Assembly (NCBI RefSeq): GCF_000153185.1
Contig: NZ_CH724150.1
Coordinates: 487,123-551,122 of the forward strand
Origin: Reinekea blandensis MED297
GTDB taxonomy: Bacteria > Pseudomonadota > Gammaproteobacteria > Pseudomonadales > Natronospirillaceae
Direction: 5' to 3'
Length of the DNA stretch: 64,000 bases
A program made the position numbers and the translations under genes. Each line of letters opens with the position of its first letter. Positions within the stretch are counted from its first letter, which is position 1. Below the pieces are notes generated by a model. It did no database searches and had not been told where the DNA came from. It was given only the letters and a program-made list of their open reading frames with translations. Below, in pieces: positions 36,879-44,688 of this stretch.

Positions 36879-38147
36879 ATGAAGACTTATCAGATTAATG
36901 GTGAACGGTTGTGGGACAGCCTGATGGAAATGGCTAAAATTGGTGCGACAGAGAAAGGCGGCTGTCGTCGTCTTGCGTTAACCGACCTCGATAAACAAGG
37001 ACGTGAACTCTACATAAAATGGGCGAAAGAAGCCGGTTGTAGCGTCACCGTCGATGAGATTGGCAATATCTTTTGCGTGCGCCCTGGTACGGCTATGAGC
37101 CTGCCACCAGTCGGCACCGGCAGCCACCTGGACACCCAACCCAGCGGTGGAAAATTCGATGGCGTCTTTGGTGTGTTGTCCGGCCTCGAAGTGGTGCGCT
37201 CTTTAAATGACCACGGCATTGAAACCAAGCACCCGATTGAAATTTCTGTATGGACCAACGAAGAAGGGTCGCGTTTCGCACCCGCCATGATGGGTTCCGG
37301 TGTGGTCTCGGGGCGTTTCGCACTGCAGGAAATCTTGGATAAAGTCGACGTAGACGGATTACGTTTGGGTGATGAGCTGGAGCGAATCGGTTTCGCCGGT
37401 GATGTCCCAGCGGGGAACCGACAATACCACGCGTTTTTTGAAACCCACATTGAACAGGGCCCGTATTTAGAAGCGGAAGAGAAACAGATTGGGGTGGTCA
37501 CCGGCGGTCAGGGCCAGCGTTGGTTTAATGCGGTCATTAAAGGACAGGAATCTCATGCCGGTACAACGCCCATGCATTTGCGGACCGATGCCCTACTTGC
37601 GAGCACTCAGCTCATCCAGAAAGTGGAAGCCATTGCCAAAGCGCACAAACCCGGTTGCGGTACCGTTGGGTTTGTTCAGGTGACACCGAACTCCCGCAAT
37701 ACTATTCCTGGTGAAGTCAGCATGAGCATCGATCTGCGCCACCCAATCGATGAAGAACTCACGCAAATGGATGCGGAACTGAAAGCCTTTGTCAAAGAGC
37801 TTTGCGAAGAGCGCGGTGTTGAAATCGACCTCGACCCGTTCTGGTACTACGAGCCGATTGCCTTTGACGAAAACTGCATCTCCGCCGTGCGTGGCGCCAC
37901 CCAAGACCTGGGTTACAGCCACATGGATATCATTGCCGGGGCCGGCCACGATGCCTGTTATGTCTCGGATTTCGCGCCCACCAGCATGATTTTCACCCCC
38001 TGCCTGAATGGCATCAGTCACAACGAAATTGAGAGCACAACACCGGAAGAATGCGAAGCCGGTTGTTCGGTATTGTTGAATGCCATGGTGCGTATGGCCG
38101 AAGGTGTGAGTGAGAAATTGAGCGAAACTGCAACGGAAACGGCCTAA
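36879..38147 (+). CDS. Beta-ureidopropionase / N-carbamoyl amino acid hydrolase (M20 family)
   Basis: A 422-residue zinc (or Co/Mn) amidohydrolase that splits N-carbamoyl-beta-alanine to beta-alanine, CO2 and ammonia, the third step of reductive pyrimidine breakdown. Metal ligands are seen in GSHLDTQPSGG (His, Asp), NEEGSRF (Glu), the FETHIEQGP segment, and the late ISHNE motif (His). GGAGTGAG precedes the ATG. Divergent from the dihydropyrimidinase operon and behind its own RutR-type box. The family also hydrolyses N-carbamoyl-L-amino acids, but context favours the pyrimidine role. Confidence 0.92.
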   Translation: MKTYQINGERLWDSLMEMAKIGATEKGGCRRLALTDLDKQGRELYIKWAKEAGCSVTVDEIGNIFCVRPGTAMSLPPVGTGSHLDTQPSGGKFDGVFGVLSGLEVVRSLNDHGIETKHPIEISVWTNEEGSRFAPAMMGSGVVSGRFALQEILDKVDVDGLRLGDELERIGFAGDVPAGNRQYHAFFETHIEQGPYLEAEEKQIGVVTGGQGQRWFNAVIKGQESHAGTTPMHLRTDALLASTQLIQKVEAIAKAHKPGCGTVGFVQVTPNSRNTIPGEVSMSIDLRHPIDEELTQMDAELKAFVKELCEERGVEIDLDPFWYYEPIAFDENCISAVRGATQDLGYSHMDIIAGAGHDACYVSDFAPTSMIFTPCLNGISHNEIESTTPEECEAGCSVLLNAMVRMAEGVSEKLSETATETA

Positions 38148-38160
38148 CGGGTTTCGTCTC

Positions 38161-38188
38161 CCTCCCCTCACCGAAGGGAGGCTTTTTT
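38161..38188 (+). terminator. Terminator after the ureidopropionase gene
   Basis: CCTCCC (38161-38166) pairs with GGGAGG (38176-38181), followed by CTTTTTT. It starts 14 bp after the stop. Confidence 0.8.
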
Positions 38189-38219
38189 CGAACTCATTAG
38201 AACTAACCGACCCAAAACC

Positions 38220-38245
38220 GTGCCGATTTCATCGGCACTTTTTTT
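38220..38245 (+). terminator. Second hairpin terminator between convergent genes
   Basis: Arms GTGCCGAT (38220-38227) and ATCGGCAC (38231-38238), loop TTC, then seven T. It can also protect the rutR gene end on the opposite strand. Confidence 0.88.
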
Positions 38246-38257
38246 GTATCATTGGTA

Positions 38258-38902
38258 TCACACCAAACGCACACCACACCCTTTTAGCACCATGCAGGTG
38301 AGCAACTCGATACCGGCTTCAAAGTCGTCATCATCCAACACCGGTTTACCTAACAGTATGGTCGTTTGCGCCTGATAGTCGGCGTAGGCTTGTGTCGAAG
38401 ACCAGATGGTAAAAAGTAAATGCTCCGGGCTGATCGGGTCCATCCATTGTTTCTGAATCCAACTGCGGAAGACCGCACAGGTACGATCGAATTGATCTTT
38501 CAGTTCGGTCTCCAGGGTTTCTTTTAAAAATTCAGCGCCGTGCAGTATCTCGGCTGCAAATATTTTTGAAGCGTTTGGATGTTCTTTCGATTGCTTGATT
38601 TTATCGACAATGTATTGCCGAAGCGCATCTTTCGGATGGCTGTCACTGGTCATGGCATCCATGTTCGCCATCCAGATATTCAGTTGTTGATTCAGTACCG
38701 CCTTGTACAAACCTTCCTTGGTTTTAAAGTAATACAGTACATTGGCTTTCGGTAAATTAGCCTGTTCCGCAATGGCGTTGACCGTGGTTCCGCGAAAACC
38801 GTGCTTCGCAAACACGCGAGCGGCTTCTGCCAAAATCTGTTCTGAATTATCTTTGCGAATGTCGACCAGCTTGCGTCGAGGTTGACTCGTTTTTTTTGCC
38901 AT
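38258..38902 (-). CDS. rutR: TetR-family regulator, RutR-like
   Basis: A 214-residue TetR regulator. The N-terminal helix-turn-helix (about residues 20-62: AARVFAKHGFRGTTVNAIAE, then LPKANVLYYFKTKEGLY) closely resembles E. coli RutR, which binds TTGACCAnnTGGTCAA and is released by uracil or thymine. The C-terminal ligand domain contains ASKIFAAEILHGAEFL, also RutR-like. The ATG at 38902 is preferred over 38920. It is divergent from preT-preA, with a perfect RutR box between, and two more boxes lie near other pyrimidine genes, so it very likely controls the whole block. Confidence 0.9.
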   Translation of the reverse strand: MAKKTSQPRRKLVDIRKDNSEQILAEAARVFAKHGFRGTTVNAIAEQANLPKANVLYYFKTKEGLYKAVLNQQLNIWMANMDAMTSDSHPKDALRQYIVDKIKQSKEHPNASKIFAAEILHGAEFLKETLETELKDQFDRTCAVFRSWIQKQWMDPISPEHLLFTIWSSTQAYADYQAQTTILLGKPVLDDDDFEAGIELLTCMVLKGCGVRLV

Positions 38903-39086
38903 AAACCACTCAGGTTGCACCCTTTTGTGCCTTCGCGCGTTGTTTCAGTGCGATCAACTTGCGAAGCATTGAATCAAATAATAATAACTCTCAACAACCA
39001 AAACCACGAAAACCTTCAACATTTTTTGCAGAAAGATTTAATGCCGCGTCTTTTCTATGTTTCGGACGAATAAACTGAACCGGCTC

Positions 39087-39114
39087 AACCTTTTGACCAT
39101 CTGGTCAAAAGGTT
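39087..39114 (+). promoter_or_regulatory. Perfect RutR box between rutR and preT
   Basis: A 28-bp palindrome with 13-base arms (39087-39099 and 39102-39114) and a TC centre; its core is exactly TTGACCA-TC-TGGTCAA. It is 63 bp before the preT start. Confidence 0.9.
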
Positions 39115-39176
39115 GGCATACCCGATGCAAGAACAACCGTACCAAGAATTGGTTGGGAATGAGAGAGAAAACCGTT

Positions 39177-40526
39177 ATGAACTCGATAACTGCGGTACCA
39201 AACACACCGTCCGAGAACGCTCTGGATGAGCTGTTCAAAGACATCAATCCGGCACTGACCTCGAGGCAAGCCAGCTTTGAAGCATCACGCTGCTATTACT
39301 GCTACGACGCACCTTGCGTTAAAGCCTGTCCGAGTGACATTGATATTCCAAGCTTTATTGCCAGCATCCACAACGAAGATCTGGAAGGTGCGGCTAAAAC
39401 CATTTACAGCGAAAACATTCTCGGTGGCAGTTGTGCACGTGTATGCCCAACCGAAATTCTCTGTGAACAGGCTTGTGTGCGCAATGATGAAGCCGAATGC
39501 GCTCCGGTGCTGATCGGTTTACTGCAGCGACATGCAACGGATCAGGCGGAGTTCTCAGAACACCCCATTAGCCGCGCACCGACGACGGGCAAACGCATCG
39601 CTGTGATTGGCGGCGGCCCTGCCGGGTTGAGTTGCGCGCACCGGCTGGCCAGCCTCGGTCATGAGGTCGATGTGTTCGAAGCACAAAGCAAAGCCGGTGG
39701 TTTGAATGAGTACGGAATTGCCAAATACAAGCTCACCCAAAACTTCGCGCAGAAGGAAGTCGACTTTATTCTCGGGATTGGTGGCATCACCCTACACACC
39801 AACAAAGCGCTTGGGCAGGACATTCATCTGGAAGATCTGTCCGAAAAATACGACTCAGTCTTTTTAGGCATCGGTCTGCAAGGCACGCGTCAGCTTAACC
39901 TAGACGGTGAGGACCATCCTGCGGTCCACAACGCGGTCGACTTTATTAAAGCGTTACGACAAGCCAAGCACACTGAAGATCTTTCCGTTCCGAAAAAACA
40001 TGCCATTGTCATTGGCGCGGGGAACACCGCCATCGATATCGCCTGTCAGCTGAAACGTCTGGGTACCGAAGAAGTCACGCTGGTCTATCGTCGCGGCACC
40101 GAACAGATGAGCGCTACCGGTCATGAGCAACAAATTGCCAAAGACCATGAAGTGCGGATTAAAACCTGGTCGCGACCAGACGCGCTGACATTCGATGACA
40201 ACAATACCCTGACGTCCATGACGTTTGTAAAAACAACCCTGGTCGATGGAAAGCTCACCGATACCGAAGAAACGTTCACTCTGCCCTGCGAAGCCGTGTT
40301 CAAGGCCGTAGGTCAAACTCTGGTAACGCCAGAGAATGAACCGGGTTTGCCGCAAGTGACGAGCGGAAAATTTCAAGTTGATGCGTCCTTCCTGTCATCA
40401 CTGGCCAATGTTTATGTCGGTGGTGACTGCACCACCGTTGGTGAAGACCTGACGGTTGAAGCCGTACAACAAGGCAAAAAGGCCGCCTTGGCCATTCACA
40501 CTGCATTGATGTCTGAGGAGAAATGA
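39177..40526 (+). CDS. preT: PreT, dihydropyrimidine dehydrogenase NAD(P)H/FAD subunit
   Basis: A 449-residue flavoprotein that passes electrons from NAD(P)H to PreA for reduction of uracil/thymine to the dihydro form. The N-terminal part has GltD-type Fe-S cysteines (CYYCYDAPCVKACP and GGSCARVCP, CEQAC); then FAD-binding VIGGGPAGLSCAHR (about residue 145), NADPH-binding VIGAGNTAIDIAC, and a C-terminal GGD motif (VYVGGDCTTVGEDLT). I chose the ATG at 39177, preceded by GAGAGAG; the open frame extends 120 bp upstream through the RutR box. One base separates it from preA. Confidence 0.93.
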   Translation: MNSITAVPNTPSENALDELFKDINPALTSRQASFEASRCYYCYDAPCVKACPSDIDIPSFIASIHNEDLEGAAKTIYSENILGGSCARVCPTEILCEQACVRNDEAECAPVLIGLLQRHATDQAEFSEHPISRAPTTGKRIAVIGGGPAGLSCAHRLASLGHEVDVFEAQSKAGGLNEYGIAKYKLTQNFAQKEVDFILGIGGITLHTNKALGQDIHLEDLSEKYDSVFLGIGLQGTRQLNLDGEDHPAVHNAVDFIKALRQAKHTEDLSVPKKHAIVIGAGNTAIDIACQLKRLGTEEVTLVYRRGTEQMSATGHEQQIAKDHEVRIKTWSRPDALTFDDNNTLTSMTFVKTTLVDGKLTDTEETFTLPCEAVFKAVGQTLVTPENEPGLPQVTSGKFQVDASFLSSLANVYVGGDCTTVGEDLTVEAVQQGKKAALAIHTALMSEEK

Positions 40527-40527
40527 C

Positions 40528-41802
40528 ATGGCGGATCTGTCTACCGATTTTGTAGGTATTAAATCACCGAACCCATTCTGGCTGGCCTCAGCGCCACCGA
40601 CCGACAAAGCATACAATGTAGAGCGAGCCTTCGAGGCTGGCTGGGGCGGCGTGGTCTGGAAGACGCTGGGCGAAGATCCGGCGGCGGTCAATGTCTCTTC
40701 GCGTTATTCCGCTATTTATGATTCCTATGGCGAGGTGTCCGGGTTTAACAACATCGAACTGATTACCGACCGGAGTCTGGAAATCAACCTGCGCGAAATT
40801 GAAGCGGTAAAGAAAAGCTGGCCAGATCGCGCGTTGGTCGTCTCGCTGATGGTGCCGTGCGAAGAAAACGCCTGGAAAACCATTGTTAAAGAAGTTGAGA
40901 AAACCGGAGCCGATGGTCTGGAGCTGAACTTTGGCTGCCCACACGGAATGCCGGAACGCGGCATGGGTGCGGCGGTCGGTCAGGTTCCCGAATACGTCGA
41001 GCAAGTCACCCGCTGGTGTAAGCAATACAGCAAACTGCCGGTCATCGTGAAACTGACACCAAACATCACTGACATTCGTTACTCTGCGAGAGCAGCAAAT
41101 CGTGGCGGCGCCGATGCGGTTTCATTAATCAACACCATCAACTCCATCACCGGCATTGATCTCGACCAGATGACCGCTCGACCAATTGTGGATGGAAAAA
41201 GCACACACGGCGGTTACTGTGGTCCTGCGGTTAAGCCAATCGCCCTGAACATGGTCAGCGAAATTGCCCGTGACCCGGAAACCCAGCGACTTCCGATTTC
41301 CGGCATTGGCGGCATCAGTAACTGGCGTGACGCGGCCGAGTTCATCTCGCTTGGGGCCGGCTGTGTTCAGGTGTGTACGGCGGCCATGGTCTATGGTTTC
41401 CGTATTGTCAAAGAAATGCAGGACGGGTTGAACAATTGGATGGACAGTAAAGGTTACGAACGACTGACCGATTTTCAGGGTCTGGCCGTGCCGAACACCA
41501 CCGATTGGAAGTATCTGAACATGAACTACAAGGTCGTGGCCGATATCGACCAGGACAAATGCATCGGTTGCGGACGTTGCTACATCGGTTGTGAAGACAC
41601 CTCGCACCAGGCCATCGAGCTGACGCCACAGGCCGACGGTACCAACCGGTTCGACATCATTGAAGAAGAATGTGTCGGTTGTAACCTGTGTCAGATTACC
41701 TGTCCGGTCGAGGATTGCATCACTATGGTTCAGAAAGATACCGACAAACCCTACATGAACTGGACGCAGGACGAACGGAATCCGTTCAAAGATGTGTCCT
41801 GA
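40528..41802 (+). CDS. preA: PreA, dihydropyrimidine dehydrogenase catalytic subunit
   Basis: A 424-residue FMN and 4Fe-4S protein, the catalytic half of dihydropyrimidine dehydrogenase (EC 1.3.1.1). The dihydroorotate-dehydrogenase-like barrel (1-320) contains the ELNFGCPHGMPERGMG segment and GIGGISNW for FMN phosphate. The C-terminal ferredoxin part has two CxxCxxC clusters (CIGCGRC, CVGCNLCQITC). GAGGAG precedes the ATG. Works with PreT; together they begin the pathway. Confidence 0.95.
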   Translation: MADLSTDFVGIKSPNPFWLASAPPTDKAYNVERAFEAGWGGVVWKTLGEDPAAVNVSSRYSAIYDSYGEVSGFNNIELITDRSLEINLREIEAVKKSWPDRALVVSLMVPCEENAWKTIVKEVEKTGADGLELNFGCPHGMPERGMGAAVGQVPEYVEQVTRWCKQYSKLPVIVKLTPNITDIRYSARAANRGGADAVSLINTINSITGIDLDQMTARPIVDGKSTHGGYCGPAVKPIALNMVSEIARDPETQRLPISGIGGISNWRDAAEFISLGAGCVQVCTAAMVYGFRIVKEMQDGLNNWMDSKGYERLTDFQGLAVPNTTDWKYLNMNYKVVADIDQDKCIGCGRCYIGCEDTSHQAIELTPQADGTNRFDIIEEECVGCNLCQITCPVEDCITMVQKDTDKPYMNWTQDERNPFKDVS

Positions 41803-41825
41803 AATCACCGTTAAGGAGGACGGCC

Positions 41826-43148
41826 ATGAACGTTCCAGCGAAACCGGTTCAAAGCAAAGCCTGGTGGATGCCGTACACGGCAAACCGTGAGTTCCATCAG
41901 AACCCGCGCCTGTTTGTGTCGGCAAAAGATGCCTACTTTACCGATGCCCAGGGGCGCACCATTTATGATGGGCTGAGCGGCTTATGGACGACCGGTGCCG
42001 GGCATTGTCGTGCGGAGATTGCCGATGCCATCGCCAAACAGGCGCGGCAGCTCGACTACTCACCCGGTTTTCAGTATGGCCATCCGCTGGCCTTTGAATA
42101 CGCAGACCGGCTGTTGGAGTTTATGCCCAAGGGCATGAACCATGTGTTTTATACCGGCTCCGGGTCGGAGTCGGCCGATACTTCGTTAAAGATGGCCCGC
42201 GCCTACTGGCGCAAAAAGGGCAAACCCGGCAAGACCAAGTTCATCGGCCGGATTAAGGGGTATCACGGTGTTAACTTTGGCGGCTTCAGCGTTGGCGGCA
42301 TCGGCGGTAATCGCGCACTTTATGGCCAGGGTATCGACGCGGACCATCTGAAACACACGATGATTCCCGAAAACGCCTTCAGTAAAGGACAGCCGGAACA
42401 CGGTGCTCACCTGGCGGACGAACTGCTCGACCTGATTGCTCTGCACGATGCCAGCAACATTGCCGCTGTCATTGTTGAGCCGTTATCCGGCTCTGCAGGC
42501 GTCATTCCTCCGCCCGTGGGTTACCTGAATCGTTTACGCGATATATGCAGCGCCAACGACATTCTGCTCATTTTCGACGAAGTGATCACCGCCTTTGGCC
42601 GCATGGGGGCCAATACCGGTTCTGAAGCATTCGGAGTCACGCCGGATCTGATCAACATCGCCAAGCAAATGACCAACGGCGCGGTACCGATGGGCGCGGT
42701 AATCACCAGCGAAGAAATTTACGATGCGTTCATGTCCGCTGATGGCCCGGAGCATCAGATCGAGTTCCCACACGGTTACACCTACGCCGCTCATCCGCTC
42801 GCCTGCGCAGCGGGTTTGGCGACTCTGGACCTGCTGCAGCGCGAACAGCTGGTCAGTCAGGTTGCTGAAAAAGCCAAACGCTTTGAACATAAGCTGCACG
42901 AACTGAAAGGCAGCCCATACGTCAGTGATATTCGCAACTATGGACTGGCCGGCGGCATCACGCTGGAAAGCGCCCCCGGCGACCCGACTTTGCACCCGTA
43001 CCTGGCGGCCATGCACTGTCTGAAACAAGGTTTTTATGTGCGCTATGGCGGCGATACACTGCAACTCGGGTTGCCGTTTATCAGCACCGATGCGGAAATT
43101 GACAACGTGATTCATGCGATTGGCGATGCATTGCATGCACTGCCTTAA
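41826..43148 (+). CDS. Omega-aminotransferase, beta-alanine:pyruvate type
   Basis: A 440-residue class III PLP aminotransferase. PLP-related motifs: GSGSESADTSLKMAR near residue 117, IFDEVITAFGRMG (Asp binding the pyridine N), and the Schiff-base Lys in NIAKQMTNGAVPMGAV. AAGGAGG lies before the ATG at 41826. In this operon it should move the amino group of beta-alanine (or 3-aminoisobutyrate) to pyruvate, giving malonate semialdehyde (or methylmalonate semialdehyde) and alanine. Confidence 0.92.
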   Translation: MNVPAKPVQSKAWWMPYTANREFHQNPRLFVSAKDAYFTDAQGRTIYDGLSGLWTTGAGHCRAEIADAIAKQARQLDYSPGFQYGHPLAFEYADRLLEFMPKGMNHVFYTGSGSESADTSLKMARAYWRKKGKPGKTKFIGRIKGYHGVNFGGFSVGGIGGNRALYGQGIDADHLKHTMIPENAFSKGQPEHGAHLADELLDLIALHDASNIAAVIVEPLSGSAGVIPPPVGYLNRLRDICSANDILLIFDEVITAFGRMGANTGSEAFGVTPDLINIAKQMTNGAVPMGAVITSEEIYDAFMSADGPEHQIEFPHGYTYAAHPLACAAGLATLDLLQREQLVSQVAEKAKRFEHKLHELKGSPYVSDIRNYGLAGGITLESAPGDPTLHPYLAAMHCLKQGFYVRYGGDTLQLGLPFISTDAEIDNVIHAIGDALHALP

Positions 43149-43166
43149 CCAATGAAGGAAACCACC

Positions 43167-44657
43167 ATGTATGAAATAGGTCACCTGATTAACGGTGAAA
43201 CCAGCCTTCAGGGCAAAGCAAAACAGGACATCTATAATCCATCAACGGGTCAAGCCGACGGACAAGTCTGGCTAGCGGGAGAAACCGAGGTTGCCGACGC
43301 CATTGCGGCCGCCGAACGCGCTTTCCCGGCCTGGCGCAATACCGAACCGGTGAAACGGGCGCGCATCATCCAGCAGTTCAAAGTGCTGTTGGAAGCCAAT
43401 GCCGATCGCATTGTTGAACTGATTGGGCAGGAACACGGCAAGATCAGTCATGATGCGCTTGGCGAGTTAAAACGCGGCATCGAAAACGTTGAATACGCCG
43501 GCTATGTTCCCGAACTATTAAAAGGCGAGTACAGCAAAAATGCCGGTCCCGGCATTGATACCTGGTCCGAAATGCAGCCCTTGGGTGTCGTGGCCGGCAT
43601 TACGCCCTTTAACTTCCCGGCCATGGTGCCACTGTGGATGTACCCGATGGCCATCGCCTGCGGCAACACCTTTGTGCTGAAACCATCAGAACAGGACCCG
43701 GCCTCCGCCCTGTTCATTGCGCAACTGGCGTTGGAAGCAGGTTTGCCCGAAGGCGTGTTGAACGTGGTCAATGGCGACAAAGATGCGGTTGGTCAGCTGC
43801 TGACGGATGACCGAGTGAAAGCCGTCAGCTTTGTTGGCTCAACGCCCATTGCTAAATCGATTTACAGCACGGCCAATGCTCACGGCAAACGCTGCCAGGC
43901 ACTCGGTGGTGCAAAAAACCACGCCATTGTCTTACCCGACGCCGACATGGACAACGCCAGCTCCGCGCTGATCGGTGCCGCCTTTGGCTCTTCGGGTGAA
44001 CGCTGCATGGCTATTTCGGTTGCAGTGGCGGTCGGTGATGAATGTGCGGATCGGCTTGTCGCTGAACTGCAAACCAAGATGAAGGATCTGAAAGTCGGTG
44101 CTTACAGCAATCCGGACAATGACTTCGGTCCGCTGATTTCCAAAGCGCATCACGAAAAAGTGTCCGCCTATGTTGATGGCGCTGAAACGCAAGGTGCGGT
44201 CGTGGTGGTCGATGGCCGGCAGGCGTCCGACCCACAATATCCCGATGGCTATTACTTTGGCGGCACCCTGCTCGATCGCGTCACAACGGGCATGACCTGT
44301 TATCAGGAAGAAATTTTCGGGCCGGTGTTGTGCATTGTGCGTTGTCCGACGTTGGACGATGCCATGGCTCTGATTGACGATCACATCTACGGCAACGGCA
44401 CCTGCCTGTTTACCCGGGATGGTGAAGCGGCGCGCTATTTCAGTGACCGGATTCAGGTGGGCATGGTCGGGATTAACGTGCCATTGCCCGTGCCGATTGC
44501 CTCGCACAGCTTTGGCGGCTGGAAACAATCCCTCTTTGGGGATCTCAGCGCCTACGGGCCGGACGCGGTGCGGTTTTATACGCAACGCAAAACCATCACC
44601 CAGCGATGGCCGTCATCGTCGGTACGCGAAGGCGCCAGTTTTTCGTTTCCTTCCTGA
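43167..44657 (+). CDS. mmsA: CoA-acylating methylmalonate/malonate-semialdehyde dehydrogenase
   Basis: A 496-residue aldehyde dehydrogenase of the MmsA type, converting malonate semialdehyde to acetyl-CoA or methylmalonate semialdehyde to propionyl-CoA with CO2 release. GITPFNFPAMVPLWM is the family cofactor-binding motif, and the catalytic Cys is in GSSGERCMAIS (about residue 283). The ATG at 43167 has AAGGA eight bases before; the ATG at 43152 has none. Last step of the pathway and last gene of the preTA operon. Confidence 0.93.
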   Translation: MYEIGHLINGETSLQGKAKQDIYNPSTGQADGQVWLAGETEVADAIAAAERAFPAWRNTEPVKRARIIQQFKVLLEANADRIVELIGQEHGKISHDALGELKRGIENVEYAGYVPELLKGEYSKNAGPGIDTWSEMQPLGVVAGITPFNFPAMVPLWMYPMAIACGNTFVLKPSEQDPASALFIAQLALEAGLPEGVLNVVNGDKDAVGQLLTDDRVKAVSFVGSTPIAKSIYSTANAHGKRCQALGGAKNHAIVLPDADMDNASSALIGAAFGSSGERCMAISVAVAVGDECADRLVAELQTKMKDLKVGAYSNPDNDFGPLISKAHHEKVSAYVDGAETQGAVVVVDGRQASDPQYPDGYYFGGTLLDRVTTGMTCYQEEIFGPVLCIVRCPTLDDAMALIDDHIYGNGTCLFTRDGEAARYFSDRIQVGMVGINVPLPVPIASHSFGGWKQSLFGDLSAYGPDAVRFYTQRKTITQRWPSSSVREGASFSFPS

Positions 44658-44670
44658 TATACCAAAAACA

Positions 44671-44688
44671 AACCGCCTTCGGGCGGTT
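44671..44688. terminator. Bidirectional hairpin between mmsA and the SbcC-like gene
   Basis: AACCGCC-TTCG-GGCGGTT (44671-44688). On the minus strand it is followed by TGTTTTTGG; the stop of the SbcC-like gene is at its edge. Confidence 0.75.
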
